Source: Hymenopellis radicata
Taxonomy: Eukaryota > Basidiomycota > Agaricomycetes > Agaricales > Physalacriaceae
Direction of reading: 5' to 3'
Assembly (NCBI GenBank): GCA_015501595.1
Contig: JADNRX010000156.1
Coordinates: forward strand, 1 to 64,000
Length of the DNA stretch: 64,000 nucleotides
Part shown: positions 1 through 11,998 of the stretch, piece after piece
How the letters are laid out: each line of letters opens with the position of its first letter
Numbering within the stretch: the stretch's first letter is position 1
Translations under genes and position numbers: made by a program
The notes under the pieces: model-generated
Database searches by the model: none
What the model was told of the DNA's origin: nothing
Seen by the model: only the letters and a program-made list of their open reading frames with translations

Positions 1-40
1 CTTCGAAACAATAGGACTGCTTCCGCGTGCTGTGTGCTAG

Positions 41-299
41 CTGCTTAGCAATTGGGCAAACGAAAAGCAGATGAGAGCTTATATGCTCCTAGTAGCTTCT
101 CAGCCGCGCAGGGCACCTAACTTTCGGGCATTTTTGGTCAGTGTCCGAAGCCACGAGATTGTGGAGTATTACTTCACTCCGAATGGAGCGGTGAATTGGA
201 CTGGCGCAACTGATTTCTTCTTACCAGGAACTCAGCGAGAGCATGGAGACATCCTGACGGAAAAAGTTGGCAAACATTGCCTCTCGATTCTGGAATTAA
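41..299 (+). pseudogene. Truncated 3' part of the VEVK-motif gene (left-arm copy)
   Basis: The translation from about position 41 matches the C-terminal ~75 residues of the gene at 25253-26077. It contains the same LLVASQPRRAP and WTGATDFFLPGTQ stretches. The 5' half of the gene is missing because the arm is deleted just upstream of position 41. An extra A in the run near position 265 shifts the frame relative to the other copy and replaces the last residues. With no start, no first exon and a shifted end, it is a dead fragment. Nothing suggests it is expressed. Confidence 0.75.
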
Positions 300-775
300 T
301 TCAGTTAATCATTCTGTATATGTGCATAACAGTTTGTATCACGTTCAAAATACTACATGCCGCTTCTCCTAGTAGCTGTGTCTGTACAACGCCACAAAAC
401 ACGTTTGGTCAACTTGAAAATCTATCTTCGTGAACTTCGTGCGCACCACCATGGAAAAATCAGTACCTTTAAAGGGTTCGTGAGCAAGAGACACGACTTC
501 CTCAATCGATGAGGAAAGTGAAACGAAGCCTTGAAATCACGACGTTCGTCAATCCGTGAGATTATATATGGAAGAGTTTGAGTTTGACACAACAACGGCT
601 GCACCTTTCGATGCCTGCTTTCCAAATCGTCCGACACGTCTCTTTTTGGCGAAAGAGCGAGGAGGGTCGTAGTGGAAAGCAGATGCTTGAGGGGGGAGAT
701 TAGAGCACTTTGCAAAGGTTTAGCAGAAAGCTGAAGCTCGGAAGAGTGTGGCAATTTTGGTCATCGTCTAGGGCA

Positions 776-1441
776 CTAGACGATCAGGATTAGTGAGCAC
801 TTACATCCCCACCTGATCCTCACGGTACGACGTTTGGAAAAGAGCTTGGCCGCGCGCATATCCTTGTCTGCGACGGCCTTCTTGAGGTCCTGGCATTTCG
901 AGGCAGCAATGTCGCGAACCAGGCGTTGAATTTGACTGACGTTGTCGCTAGACAATTCGGCGGCCACCAGAGATACTATCGTGGCCAGGATTCCTTCAGC
1001 CCTACCCAGGAGAACTGTCGTACATGGCCAGCTTCCAGTTTCTGACGCACACAATTTCAGCAGGAATAAAGGCGAGTCGGCGGTGACATACGCAGTGAAA
1101 TTTCGAACTCTGTCCTCTAGGTGTTCGGCGTCGTAGTCGTTGATGTCGGCCCAGAAGTTCGTCCAACGCGTTTCGTAGGGCAATAGATGTTCTTTCCTTG
1201 GATGGTTAAGCTACGATCTAGACCCGCACTGTTGGGACTCTGCGAATATATGCGCTGTTTTTCCATCGCCTCGGCCCGCTCTTCCTCGGTCATGTCCTCC
1301 GCATTTTCTTCCTTGATTTGCAGCTTCTGAGGGTGCCGTCCCTTCGCGCCACGTATTTGGATGACGGGGTCGGTGACGTGCGTGAGACACGTCGGTTTGG
1401 CGCGCCAACAGACATGCCCACCGCCTCAGCGAGGCGATCAT
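776..1441 (-). pseudogene. Unrecognised gene remnant, left-arm copy
   Basis: This is the inverted counterpart of 24126-24780. Two reading frames can be followed. The upstream part has a charged stretch (EENAEDMTEEERAEAMEKQR). The downstream part begins PYETRWTNFWADIND and runs through a hydrophobic/helical region (LLGRAEGILATIVSLVAAEL). The frame changes near 1165, at the same place in both arms, so either a small intron is missed or the break predates the duplication. This copy keeps nine residues (CQDLKKAVA) that are absent from the other arm, a 27-bp in-frame difference. I do not recognise the family. Confidence 0.45.
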
Positions 1442-1800
1442 CGGTTCATGGTCTGTAGCTTGTCAAATTTTCAAACCCGACTCAGATTTCCGGCACACGC
1501 AACGCCTGACATCGGAGGTCATAGCGCATAACGGTCGAGACGGGAAACTTGAACAGGTGAGCAATTGCTTGTTCATGGGTGGCCCGGATTAGCTGCCAGT
1601 GATGAGGACGAAGTTGTTGGCGCACTTCTCGGTCCCATTCCGCTCTTCGCGTTCCTGTTTCAAGTAGTGCACATTGTCTTTGTGGTGCTCTATGGCTTCT
1701 CAAGCTGTACGCCAAACGCAGTGAGCATGGTCATCAAGCGCCCGACTGAAGATTGTTTTCCACTGCAAGCGTACAGGAATTATTTGAACGCGAGGGAGTT
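1440..1800 (+). pseudogene. C-terminal fragment of a DUF6534 membrane protein (left-arm copy)
   Basis: A short frame carries LLGPIPLFAFLFQVVH followed by a degenerate version of the family's terminal 'YANA-MVI-AR' signature. It corresponds to the better preserved fragment at 23735-24125 in the other arm and resembles the C-terminal ends of the complete DUF6534 genes at 28947 and 32783. The transmembrane N-terminal two thirds of the family are absent. The signature itself is frameshifted here, so this is a relic. It overlaps the 3' end of the broken 155-aa gene on the other strand, the same convergent arrangement as in the right arm. Confidence 0.6.
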
Positions 1801-1803
1801 AAG

Positions 1804-2261
1804 TTACATTCCGGTCAAACGTCGTGCAAAGTAGAAGTCATTTGGACTAAGACCTGTTAGAAGGCTGTGAGTTTGAGCACAGATAAAGACGTTATGCAAC
1901 AAACCTTCTTGATCAGGACCTCACGCACACGCGCCTCCCATGGTCCCTCTTCAATATTGGGCAATCTGTGGTGGGTAGCCAGATAACCCTCGGAAAATCG
2001 AAGCTCTGGGTGATATCATGTTTTCCAACGCCTCCACCGTGAGCTCTTCCCCTAGGATGAAGAATCAGGTCGTACTTGCTCTTGGTGACTTTGGACATGT
2101 CGAACATAGCATTCGATACGCTGTCGAAATCCTGCCCATAGGGCCTTCTAGAACATGCTGAGCCCATTTAACGAGCACCTCCGCATTGAAGCAGTAGCCC
2201 GCGACTAGCGTGTACGAGGGATGCTACGATCTACTCGGGTCGTTGGTCGTGTGATAGGCAT
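1804..2261 (-). pseudogene. Broken copy of the ~155-aa 'GYLGYP' family gene
   Basis: The reverse strand starts at an ATG followed by PITRPTTRVDR, as in the intact gene at 23324-23791. It is ~90% identical in DNA but has at least two single-base deletions relative to that copy, near 2205 and near 2128 (ctagaagg versus ctaggaagg), plus another change near 2035. The frame is therefore lost within the first third. It is the fourth member of a family with three intact copies at 23324, 26600 and 27576. Function unknown. Confidence 0.75.
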
Positions 2262-2523
2262 AGCGGAATTGTCGGGTTCGTGGGTAGAAGGGGTGCCTTT
2301 GAGTTGAACTGTTCTCAGGTCACGTCGTAGTAATTCGAGTCTCGCGTAGGGATCAATGGATGTCGAAATAGAACAACGTGGTTTTGAACAATGAGGCGAC
2401 GCGTGATTGCGTTACACACCGTCACAAGGGACTCAAGACTCAACACAAGTTGTTACGAAATTATATGTAGTTGATAGAAGGTGATCAATAACAAAACAAT
2501 CAAGCAAAAGTAGTAAATACAAC

Positions 2524-3892
2524 TAAATAGTATCATGAAGTGCCACAGGGTACATCCTTACAAAACCGGTATTATCAAACACCTTCAAGAAATTAGCGTA
2601 CGTCCAATGTCCGCCCAACGTGCTCTCATCAAATGTCCTTCGGTAAAAGAAAACGCTCTCTATGCTCAGACTTCGCTACCGTCCCTCTCCACAGGTGCTT
2701 CTGAAGATCATGAATGAACTCCGTTAACACGTCGAACGACGGATGAGCATACGGCCGCCCAGCTTTCCGTAACTCGCGTTTCGCGTGGTACAGGAATTCA
2801 TGACTTCGCGGTAACCAACTGCGATACGGAGATTCGGGATCGGGAGCAAGGTAGCATTTCTCCTTGGTAATCGCATCGATCGTCGGCTGCTCGAGAAGGA
2901 TGTTCGTGCCCGCGAGGATCAGCAAGACGTAGAAAAAAGATTCGAGCTCATGGCGATAGAGAGGCGGCGGACGCGTAGCAGGATCATGTTGGTCTTGAGC
3001 CATATACACAGGTGTACCGACTCGCAGTCTCGACACACGGGATGTGCAGTCGCGGAACGTTGACAATTCAAAGTCAATCAGAACACCACACACCCGCCCG
3101 TCGCGGTTATGCCACATGACGTTTCCTTCACTGATGTCGCGGTGTAGAATCTTGGCATGGTCGTATATCCAGCGATGAACTAACACCATGAAGTCAGTAC
3201 ACAGCGGAAACAGTTGCTAAAAACACCCTACCTTGCACAACATCGAAAATGGCTTGAGCATAATCGAGTACTTCTTTCAACTCGCTAAGCTTGTGAAGCT
3301 TTTCGTGTACACTGACACACAACGCCATATCTTGGTCTTCAGTATGCACCACGTAGTCCTCGATGATAGGAGCGCCGGCCTCCATAAATGCTTCAGAGGC
3401 GCTTGCAAAGTCTTGGGAGTGAAGAACATTCGGGATGTGGTTCAACACCCATCCTGCATCCTTCTCAGAGACCGCTTCTCTGATACGGGTGTCGAAGGTA
3501 GCCTCCAAATCTCGGCCCGGCACAGACCAAGCGATTTTGACGATCAGCTCCTTGTCGGGCCATTTGTCGCATTTCCCGTTGACTATGCATGCACGGCCAG
3601 ATATCCAGCTGATGATGCGATTGAGAGTGATGAAAAAGTACCCGTCCTTGTCCTTGAGGCGCAAAGGCTCGTCGGATGATAGATCATATGAGTCGTCTGT
3701 GGTTTGGTCGAGTGGCGAGGACGTGGGTGAAGAACCTTCACTGCAGGAGCAGGTATTCGACGTCGACGGGTGGGATCCTTGTCTTTGGCGCTTGAAAGGC
3801 TGCTCTTCACTAGACGAGCCAGCGTCTCTTTTCAGAGTTGGGTTTTCCGCGACCTCCAAGTCGTCAATCTTTCTTTTCATGTCGTCTGTCAT
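2524..3892 (-). pseudogene. FunK1-type protein kinase, N-terminally truncated, C-terminal frameshift (left-arm copy)
   Basis: FunK1 kinases are a mushroom-expanded protein kinase-like family. The first exon (3892-3232) holds a Ser-rich linker, the N-lobe strand GRACIVNGKCDKWP with ELIVKIAW, and the helix before the hinge. A 52-nt intron (3180-3231, branch-like ctgac) follows. The second exon carries the catalytic loop ILHRDISEGNVMW and the metal-binding IDFELS (DFE in place of DFG). The ~300-residue N-terminal region seen in the complete gene at 53956-56586 is missing. Near 2645 one extra base compared with the right arm changes the last ~35 residues and ends the frame at 2629 instead of 2524. 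It could be a short, still translated kinase, but I favour a decaying copy. Confidence 0.75.
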
Positions 3893-4379
3893 CTTTCATG
3901 AAGAAGTTAGAGGCATCTTCACAGTGTGTGAGATATCCACACCTTTTTCGCTCAATAGTGGTAGTAGAGTGAAGCTGAATTGTCACAACAAGACCACAAA
4001 GGCAGAAGGAGGTCGATGATCACGTGATCGCGGCCGAATGCATCGTTCTGTGCCTCCTTCCGCGTCATGGGGTGCCGCCAGAGGGTAATCCAGTGCAGCA
4101 ATGGCGAGTCACTGTGAAAGAGAAGATTTGGAGGAGAAGAGACTCAAGACGCAACGAGAGTCACGCAAGCTGACTCCCGCCCACATATCCACTAACCCAG
4201 AAGTTGCTGCATTTCTGGATCTATACATGAGCGGTCTTTGAATGGGCGTCGTCGCATGCAAAAAACATACGCATGGGGAATTGTCCTCCTGCCACTAGCG
4301 CGGACCGTAGCCCAAATTGCAGTCGTTTATGACCCGACCAATCCGCGCAGGAAACATATGCGCCGTGGGCTTATGTCCC

Positions 4380-4640
4380 AGTTGAGAGCCTGATGGCGGC
4401 GGGGATTATCGAATTTCCCATCGACGATGCACGCACGCCCAGGTCTCCAGCCAACGGTGTCACCGAGGGCTACGAAGCAGTATCCGTTCCTGTCTTTAAG
4501 GCGCAATGGCTTTTCAGATGGGAAATCATACCCAGAGTTGTCTACGGCCGATGAAGGAATGGGCGGAGACATTTCGTTGAGGGAGCGAGAATTCGATGCC
4601 GACGGGTGGGATCCTTCGTTGGCGCTTAGGCGCTACAGTC
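4380..4640 (-). pseudogene. Second FunK1 N-lobe remnant
   Basis: The reverse strand reads KPLRLKDRNGYCFVALGD, then GRACIVDGKFDNP. This parallels EPLRLKDKDGYFFITLNR and GRACIVNGKCDKWP of the kinase just downstream. Even the preceding non-coding-looking stretch (gacgggtgggatcctt) is shared with that gene. Only the small N-lobe piece survives, with no catalytic loop. The same remnant, more decayed, sits at the mirrored position in the other arm (about 21060-21190), so this tandem fragment predates the inverted duplication. Confidence 0.65.
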
Positions 4641-5705
4641 TTTTTTTGAGCTGGTCTCTCTGTGACCTCGTCAAGATTTCGCTTGCTGCATGTACTATGA
4701 GTTGCTTAAATTAAACAGGAGTTCATTTCAAAATTTCTCACCAGTTCCGTGCGGTGTTGCTGCCATAGGTAACAGGCGCGTGTCTATTGACTGCAGAAGT
4801 CACCAGGAATTAACATACGAGGCATTATGAATATTGGGACGAACACGAACCTCTCCTGTCACCACTATATCTGACTACCCGCCTTCAGGCAGGGTCCGCC
4901 GCGGCTCTGAGTGTACTCGCTATAACAGTTGCTGAACGCTGGGACAGAGATGCATCAGAAATTGCACCGCCACAAATGTCAACTCCAAGGTCTTGCCAAA
5001 CACTCACCTTGGCTCACAGTGAGCCGAGATCCGTCTCTTCACAACGTTACTTGCAAGGCCGCGCGTATCACTTAATCGATTGAGGTTTCTACACAAATAT
5101 TTACCGCCTATATACATAAATCACGACTTCGTGTTACAATACAAGAAAACTTGAGCATATGAAGAGATATATAGAGTGGAAACTCCCTAAGAAAGTCCTT
5201 CAGGACGCGGGGGATACATTCGCTCAAAGGGTAATCCATTACCAATGCAATCGAGAAAACCCGTATACGTCCATTTTTCGCCCAAAGTTTCGTTGTCAAA
5301 AGCTGGGAACGTGGTCGCATTGTGGCGATCCTCTTACGCATCCAGATACTTGAGCGATTGTCACTAATAACGAAGGTTGTCCGCCCTGGCATTTTAGCGT
5401 ATATTCCCCCGGCGGCGTACAGGTAGTACTATTTCTTCAACAGAGACACTTTGACGGGTTCTTTAGCGACTCATGTTTGATTCAACGCTCAATCTACGAA
5501 TTGACACGTCTACTACAATGTGTTGAATTGCGTAGCTCCCAAGTTCGGAACTGACTCAACTAAAGCACAAGGAAACTGATAAACAACAGTCTAATCACAC
5601 TTGTATACATACCATCTACATGTACAACACCATAAGACCTTTAGTAATACTTATTTAACGTTCACAGACCCAGAGAACACACACTCTCTCACCACTCTCA
5701 TATTC
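4641..5705. other. No supported gene
   Basis: Short frames occur on both strands, but none has splice sites, domain motifs or a family resemblance. The last ~100 bases are the 3' flank of HET-C. Confidence 0.5.
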
Positions 5706-8700
5706 TCACCATCCGCTCCCTCCACCATACGGCGGCGCCTGTGGGAAATGCGGCGGAGGCTGATACTGGGAATGTCCTCCAGCACCAGGGAACCCAGGCG
5801 CACCTCCAAACCCACCCGGACCCGCATCAGGGAAGCCAGGGGCAGGAGGGAACGATGGAGGTGGCGACCCATGTCCATACGGAACTGCACCAGGGAACGA
5901 AGGTTCCCCCGGGAAAGACGGCGCTCCTCCGGGGAATGTGGGCGGCGGAGAGGACGTACCGCCAGGGAACGAAGGCGGGGAAGAGCTTGAATTGATGTAT
6001 GACGGCGAATATCCTGCATGATGAGGCGGCGGTGGACCCGAAGGCGGTGCGTACGATGAGGTAGGAGGAGGGGCATACGATGAGGGCCCTGACGGCGTGT
6101 ACGACGAAGGACGAGAACCAGTTGGAGGAGGTCCCGGCGGCGGCGCATACGAAGACCCGGAAGATCCCCCGTAATATGAGGACGCCTGTCCACCTGTCGG
6201 CATTTCCGAACCATGGGAATGTCCGCCAGCCTGCGCTCCAGGATATCCTCCTCCGTAAGACACGTCCCCAGGACCACCCTCACGCCTGTTACCTGCTCCT
6301 CCTCCAAGGAAGGACGTTGCCTGTCCAACAATCGGAATCGAACTCGCGTATCCCTGAATCTTCTGTTGTGCTGAATGCGCTTGGTTGGCCGCGAACGTGC
6401 CTTCGGCCGCAGGCTTTCCACCCTCGCCTTCCAGACGTTTGTTGTTTCCGCTGCGTACGGATTCCTTGGTTAGACGGCGAAGAACGTCCTGTTGCCTTTT
6501 CCCAAGATCTTGGTACCATTTGTGCAGACATTGCATCATCTCGTTTTGCACTTTGCTATTACGGTTTTGGAAGTCGGGGTGGAACCTAGGTTCGAATTGG
6601 CATGAGTATCGAACTAGTATTGGATGATGACACTTACAAGCACTGAAGAGCATCTTCCGTCACTTGCTGTACATTCGCTGAAGGATCATCCCAAGCTTTT
6701 GTCACCAAACCAACGGTATGAATCTAGACCAACGTTAAAAGAAGTTATTGATGAGGCAGCCTTACTCACCAAAACGACTTTTGCAATCAAGCCAGCAGGT
6801 TCGTTCAAGATTAAGTTCTAAGGTCGTACGTCAGTTGTTGTCAGAATCACATCATGTCGTGGAGCTCACAAAGTGATCTTTACTCAAGAACGAGTGCGTG
6901 GGGTCAGACTAGTCCGACGATTAGCGCGACGAAACAGGTACAGCAATGGACGTACTGCGCGCGGATCGTTGAACACCTCGTACTGGTCATGGTTGTCAAT
7001 AACCTCAGCCGAAGCAGTCGACAGACCAGTTGTTGCCGTCTGCAGAATCGGTTTCAACAAGGGTTCCAAAGTGCTAAACACGAATACTGAAACTCATCAG
7101 GACTAGTCTTCGCGCGCCCTTGGGAGACATACCGGAAATTGCTTCCATCAGCTTTTCAATTAGTGGCCCAAGACCAGGAATTTTTTCTACATGGAGCATG
7201 AGAACTAGCGGGGACAAGAAAAGGACGGAACATCTACCAATAGTCTTTTCAATTTTCTTGACCACAGAGTCGCGGAAACTCAGAACCGCCCAAAGTTGAG
7301 AATGTAGTTCTTGTGGCGTCATGTCCTCGGGCCTCTTTCCGCCCTGGGCAGGACCGGCACGAATACGCTCTACATTATCCATTTCCCTGGACATATCTGC
7401 CCCAGCACCACCAGGGAGAGCGCCGAACAGCATCCTCAGCGAATCGGATGGACCACCTGGAGACCGCGACGAAGTCGACCTCGCCTGTGCCATCTTCTTG
7501 TTCAAGTCACTAACCGACGCCTCACTAAGTTTATCTCCGGCCTCGCCGAGTAAGGAATGGATGAAATCGCTAGAGCCGAATGTACCGGTAACAATGGGAG
7601 CAACCCATCTTCCGTTTCCCGCCTGGATGCGCACTTGGTCGCCCACATGTGTAAATACCTGGGTATGTCCCATCGCCACGAGCGCCAATTCGCAAAAGTT
7701 GGAGTGGGCGGAGAAGTCTTCGAGTGTGTGGAGCGCAGTGCCGAGAAGGCGATACGATTCATACAGGTCCGCCTTCTGTGCATTGGCACGGTGCTGTCGC
7801 CCATGGTGAATACAACGCTCAAGCGTACGACGGACTAGAGCTTTGGACGTGTCCCAGCCACCGCTTTCGTTGGCGATATAGTTCTTCATTCCAGTGCGGG
7901 GATCGACTTCTAATTCTCTAGGCTAAACGGGTATAATGTGGATGAGCGTTCCGAGGACAGCATAATCGGCACAAACTGACGTCAACGGGTCCTCGCAAGC
8001 CAGGGTGATATTTGCGTGCATCTTCGCCCTCTCCGTAGCCCTTTGGGTTATCGATGTGCTCGGTGGGAAGGTAGCAAGCGAGGCGCTCAGCGGTAACTTC
8101 AAACTCGTTGGTGGCATAACCGTGCGCGAGAAAGCCGAGGGCCATGCACAGATTGACGATGGTCTACCAAAGGTGTCAAAGCAATCTAGTAATAGGAAGA
8201 ATAATTGCACTACCTGCAGAGGAAGCTTCTTGAGACCAGCAATATCGACGGCCTGCATGATCAATTAGAAGGCAGGAGTGTTAAAGGAGAGTCGCCACAA
8301 ACTTGACTATAATCTCGTAGCCAATTTCTAACGCATATATTCAGCCAAAATGAATACGCGCACTCGAACAGGACCACGTACCCGAAATATATGCGCTTTA
8401 TATCGAGCCCTCCAAACTTGGATTTGCCCATTATATTGGACAACGCGAAACCAGTGGCGCCCTTTTTAGCGAGCTCTGCTAAGCATCCTCCTGTTCATCC
8501 TGTTAGCGCTAGCGATGGCACGAAAGTAGATTGCGCACAATGTCTCCATGTCGATATGCCCGCCCTTCCATGTACGCAAACCTGCGCCGAGATCAGCTTT
8601 CGATGGTTATCGATTGAAAACAGTGGCTCACGATGGGATATTACCCGCCCCAAATGCGTGCACGCCATTGCCGGATAAGCAGACGGCGAAGAGAAATACG

Positions 8701-8738
8701 AGCAGGAAGAGAAATGTCGGATAGTTGTCGTTCGCCAT
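5706..8738 (-). CDS. het-C: HET-C family protein (heterokaryon incompatibility Het-C, secreted)
   Basis: Thirteen exons can be placed: 8738-8632, 8581-8539, 8490-8382, 8327-8303, 8252-8214, 8163-7981, 7922-7238, 7186-7133, 7086-6956, 6908-6870, 6817-6770, 6723-6638 and 6585-5706, with introns of 46-58 nt. A signal peptide (residues 1-28, ending GNGVHA) precedes the HET-C core. Family signatures run in order: AFGAGNIPS, SKFGGLDIKRIYFG, NWLRDYSQAVD, ATNEFEVTAERL, EHIDNPKGYG, KYHPGLRGPVDPRELE, TALHTLEDFSAHSNFCELAL, DPTHSFLSKDHF, NEPAG and TKAWDDPSANVQQVTEDALQ. A Pro/Gly/Ser-rich tail has SFPGG and SYAPPP repeats. In Neurospora this family controls heterokaryon incompatibility; that role in basidiomycetes is not established. 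Exon 3 (8382-8490) is one base short: GAGGATGCTTAGC gives a stop at 8479, while one more T restores the family sequence and makes the total 2430 nt (809 aa). This is either a consensus error or a null allele. Confidence 0.9.
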
Positions 8739-9059
8739 GATGGTGGTGAGAAGGAAAGAAGGGTAAAGACGATGTTCAGGAGAGATGATGCCGTATCCCG
8801 TCAAGTGCGGTGCAAAGCTGTGATGGCTGTCAGCAGCCGCGATAAGTGGGCGCTCGCCGCTCGTCAGCACGTTTTGAAGCGCGTCGCTGTCGTGCGTCGT
8901 CGTCGCGTTCGGTGGCGAGAGCAAGTCTATGGCTTGCAGTCAAGAGGAGAATTGATGATGTCATCAGGCGAGTATCCTGGGATTCCTTTGTAACAAATTT
9001 TAAGTACATAAGTACAGCATAAATTACACAGCAATATAATAGCAGACTAACATCTGACT
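8739..9059. other. Intergenic region between HET-C and the membrane protein gene
   Basis: It holds the 5' flank of HET-C and the 3' flank of the next gene on the same strand. No gene or repeat seen. Confidence 0.5.
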
Positions 9060-10016
9060 CTATCCATCCGTAGCAGTCTCTTCCTTACTGACCGACTCGC
9101 GTTTTCCCAACCTTCTAATCCATCGTAAACCGGCCAGCATTTTCTTCATCAACCACACAAGCCCGATGACTCTCGCCACCCACATCATCACCAACCCCAA
9201 CTTCAGGAATCCCCATACGAAGAACTGAAGCGTCATCATCGTCCCAACAAACGCAGAGACCAACATCACCCCCTCCGGCCACGACTCCCACGCGACCAGC
9301 ACCAAAAACACCATAAGCGCGCCCCCGGATATGAGCATGCACACCACAGGCATCCGCGATGATATCGAAAAGAAGAAATACGAATCAAACACGTCCCTTG
9401 CCCGCGTCGATATCACCGGCGTCGGCGCAAAATTGTATCGCAGGATGAACCACGCGGTGCACACAATCCCAAGCCCCGACGCGCTCGACGACGTCGCGAT
9501 AATCGAACCGCGCAATGGGCGTAACCGCGAAAAGCGAGTCATCCGAGATGGCGAACACCGCCGCGTCGACGCTAGCGAGCGCAATAAGGCATCCGCCAAC
9601 ATACGTCCACTCGCTGAGCTGCCGCCGGAAAATAGGCTCGTACTGGTCCTCGAGACTCACGCGCCGCAATTCATCGTACAGCGTGAACGTGGATATGAAT
9701 CGCTGCATGATGCCCATAGAGGTTGACGCGGGATCACGTTCGGAGTACTGTGGTAGCACAGCAGGGACTTCGTTCATCGGTGCGCAGTCGACACCGACAA
9801 TGACGACGTCGTCGTCCGCGTCGAGACAGTACGGCCTGAGGCGTTGCTCCAGCTCTTTCTCGTCCATGGGAGGCATAATAATGTGGTCATTCTCCGGCGG
9901 TGGTGTAGGAGGCATAGTGGATACAGGAGCTGGTATTATCGGGTCAGCTGGGAAAGAATGGCGTGAATGGAGAGGACCTCACATAATGTTAGGTCGTCGT
10001 CGTCGTCGTCCGACAT
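9060..10016 (-). CDS. Multispanning membrane protein of unknown function, with an apparent frameshift
   Basis: The best start is ATG at 10016, opening an acidic MSDDDDDDLTL exon (9983-10016). A 53-nt intron (9930-9982, gctgac branch) joins it to PVSTMPPTPPPEND. The cytosolic N-terminus is followed by about five or six hydrophobic segments, including YVGGCLIALASVDAAVFAI, GLGIVCTAWFILRY, SYFFFSISSRMPVVCMLI, ALMVFLVLVAW and FVGTMMTLQFFVWGFLKLGL. The C-terminus is basic then acidic. Two overlapping frames must be joined between about 9500 and 9560. The exon sum (904 nt) is one base too many, consistent with a single insertion. It resembles an unnamed agaric membrane-protein family; I know no function. 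Confidence 0.7.
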
Positions 10017-10039
10017 GATGGCTTCAATGACGGGTGCCG

Positions 10040-10720
10040 ATGGAGCGTGCATTCGCATAGACAATGTAGGATATATTCCCAGTCTGCTTCCCTTTCCAGT
10101 TTTTCTGCTAGGTGATAAAGCATTCAGACGGATATCAAAAGCTGGCATATCATAATGATTGAGCACGAATGTGAGCACTATACATGAGAACATACGGGAG
10201 TTGCCTGAAACACTCTGCTTCTTCCAAAGCTCTCCAAATGTCATGGTGGAATGCGCCACAAGATTCCTCTTCTTGGATTTCTTCTTAGTTTGCGACCGGT
10301 GCCAGACCTTGATAGCAAGCTTCGAGTGGTGGGTAGCATCGCGTCTAGGATATCTATGAATTCTTAGGTAGAAGCGGACAATTGGACGCGAAACACACAT
10401 GGAAATGAGCTCTTTCTGATTTGGATTTTGTCCGTCAGAACCAAGCATGAGCTCATGACATGATGAGGCGTCACAGTCTTCATGCCCTTCAGAGGCTAGT
10501 TGTATAGTGATGACAGGACGCCACGCTTTTTCGGGTCGCAGGTGTTGTACACCTCTACTTCGGAGGACTGCAAGACGGAGTAAGAATTTGTGGCGACTAG
10601 CTGGTGAAGGAAAGTTACCTGTAAAACACCACGGTCTAGATGTAGGGTAAGAAGACGAAAACTCTGTAAAGAACGACGACCTACTCTTCGCTGCTGAATG
10701 CCATGCTGAAGGATTTATAA
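10040..10720 (-). pseudogene. C2-domain-like remnant
   Basis: The reverse strand shows pieces that look like one lysine-rich C2-type domain: FDIRLNALSPSRKT, then KLAIKVWHRSQTKKKSKKRN with FGELWKKQ. The pieces are in wrong order or frame and separated by stops. Comparable sequences occur near the N-terminus of agaric C2/NACHT-type proteins. No complete domain, start or downstream partner domain is present. I call it a fragment from a decayed or rearranged gene, with limited certainty. Confidence 0.35.
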
Positions 10721-11998
10721 AAACATGGTGGGCGTTGTGTCCAAGGCGGTGTTGTCATTGATGTTAATCAGGTAAGGCCGATGCATCGGATTTCGGTCCG
10801 ACTAGACCCTTGTTCCAAACTTGTTCGCTGGCTGCACAGTGCAAACTCGAAATAAGGAGGAATCTGTCGACTTGGTAGGAGGCAACAAATAGGATGGATC
10901 ATGGTCAGAAGATGAGGAGTACTTCGGGTGGCTGTGCTCCTTTCTTCTTTTACATGTAGCACATTCAGGATAACCGAAACCAAGGACTCTGATGCGCTTA
11001 CCCTCTTCAAGGATTTACGAATGTCTCGAAGCCTACAGACGGACCTGAGTTGGTCAACTTCTAATGTGGCAGAACTTAACTCTGGTGGAAATGGCAAGTA
11101 CCTCCCCGTTGATTTTGAATTCTGGTCGTCACTGCACCTTCAAGCTTCAAGGATCTGAACTGACGCAAAGCGATGCTTCAGTGGATGCTAGTGGTCTCGA
11201 AACCCGACTGAGTGAGGTGTATGAAGACAGTAGTGGATACGGTCCTTTGGACACCCCCAAAGGTACTACTGGAACCTTCAAAATCTATAAAATAATCGGT
11301 GGACTTCTACAAAGGTCAAGCGGGTTTCCGATGCTGTAGCTTCGCAAACTAGCTAAAGGATAGTGGAAACTGCCATAATTCACTAAAAGCACTGGCCGAC
11401 CGTACTTATTCGGTGAATCAGCGCCTGACAGTAGACCGAGTTGGTAGGTACAGCAGAAGATGTTGAACTCCTATAAGCTTGGTGCAAAGCATGCTACAAT
11501 TGAAACGATCTCTCGAGAGGCGAAGAACACAAAGTATGGCGGATACGAGTAGGGGGTAACAGGATGACTAGCATAACTGACAAGACTGACAAAAACCGAC
11601 GATCTGCTTAGAATGGACAGCTGTCCGTATATCCGTGCTGGTAAGTTAGTCATATTGCAGGAAACGTCCATAAGCTTGATGACCTGGCGCATGCATGTGG
11701 ACAAGCCAGAGTCGCAAAGAAGAATGACCAAGGGAGAAGCGCGATTTTTCAGTTTAAAACGCAGATGATGCCTCGAAGGAAGTTCAACAGAGCTCAGATC
11801 CATTGTGATATTGGTGTAGACAGTCACCGTGTAGTCGTGTAGTAAAGCTCAGAGGTGCTCGGGCCGGCGATTGCCGGGGAAATCGCTTGCGCAAGCTTGC
11901 CGCTTAGTCATGCCGCAAATGCGGCCGGGAAATTTCGCGGCCAGTGAGGAACTCTCTGTTTCTAACCACCACTCCCTCTCACTGCGAATAAGCTCATA
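10721..11998. other. No supported gene
   Basis: Short frames on both strands lack motifs, and the region looks like decayed sequence plus the MIX17 promoter. A 20-nt match (gtggctgtgctcctttcttc) to the region near 40471 hints at an old dispersed repeat. Confidence 0.4.

Larger units (their letters stand above)
1..4505. repeat. Left arm of a large inverted duplication
   Basis: Read on the reverse strand, this arm matches 21040-26496 collinearly: position 3892 pairs with 21644, 2261 with 23324, and 1 with 26496. Homology runs off the window edge, so the arm may extend further left. Next to position 40 the sequence jumps relative to the other arm, which holds about 940 extra bases (roughly 25513-26455). 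The arms differ by substitutions, single-base indels and a 27-bp in-frame indel, so this is not a trivial assembly copy. Contents from left to right are: a truncated VEVK-gene fragment, an unrecognised gene, a DUF6534 fragment, a broken ~155-aa gene, a FunK1 kinase, and a second FunK1 N-terminal remnant. Confidence 0.9.

Noticed and set aside
5651..6421. A 256-codon Arg-rich frame overlapping the HET-C last exon
   Set aside because: It is a shadow frame of the Pro/Gly-repetitive HET-C tail on the same strand. The HET-C frame joins correctly spliced upstream exons; this one does not.
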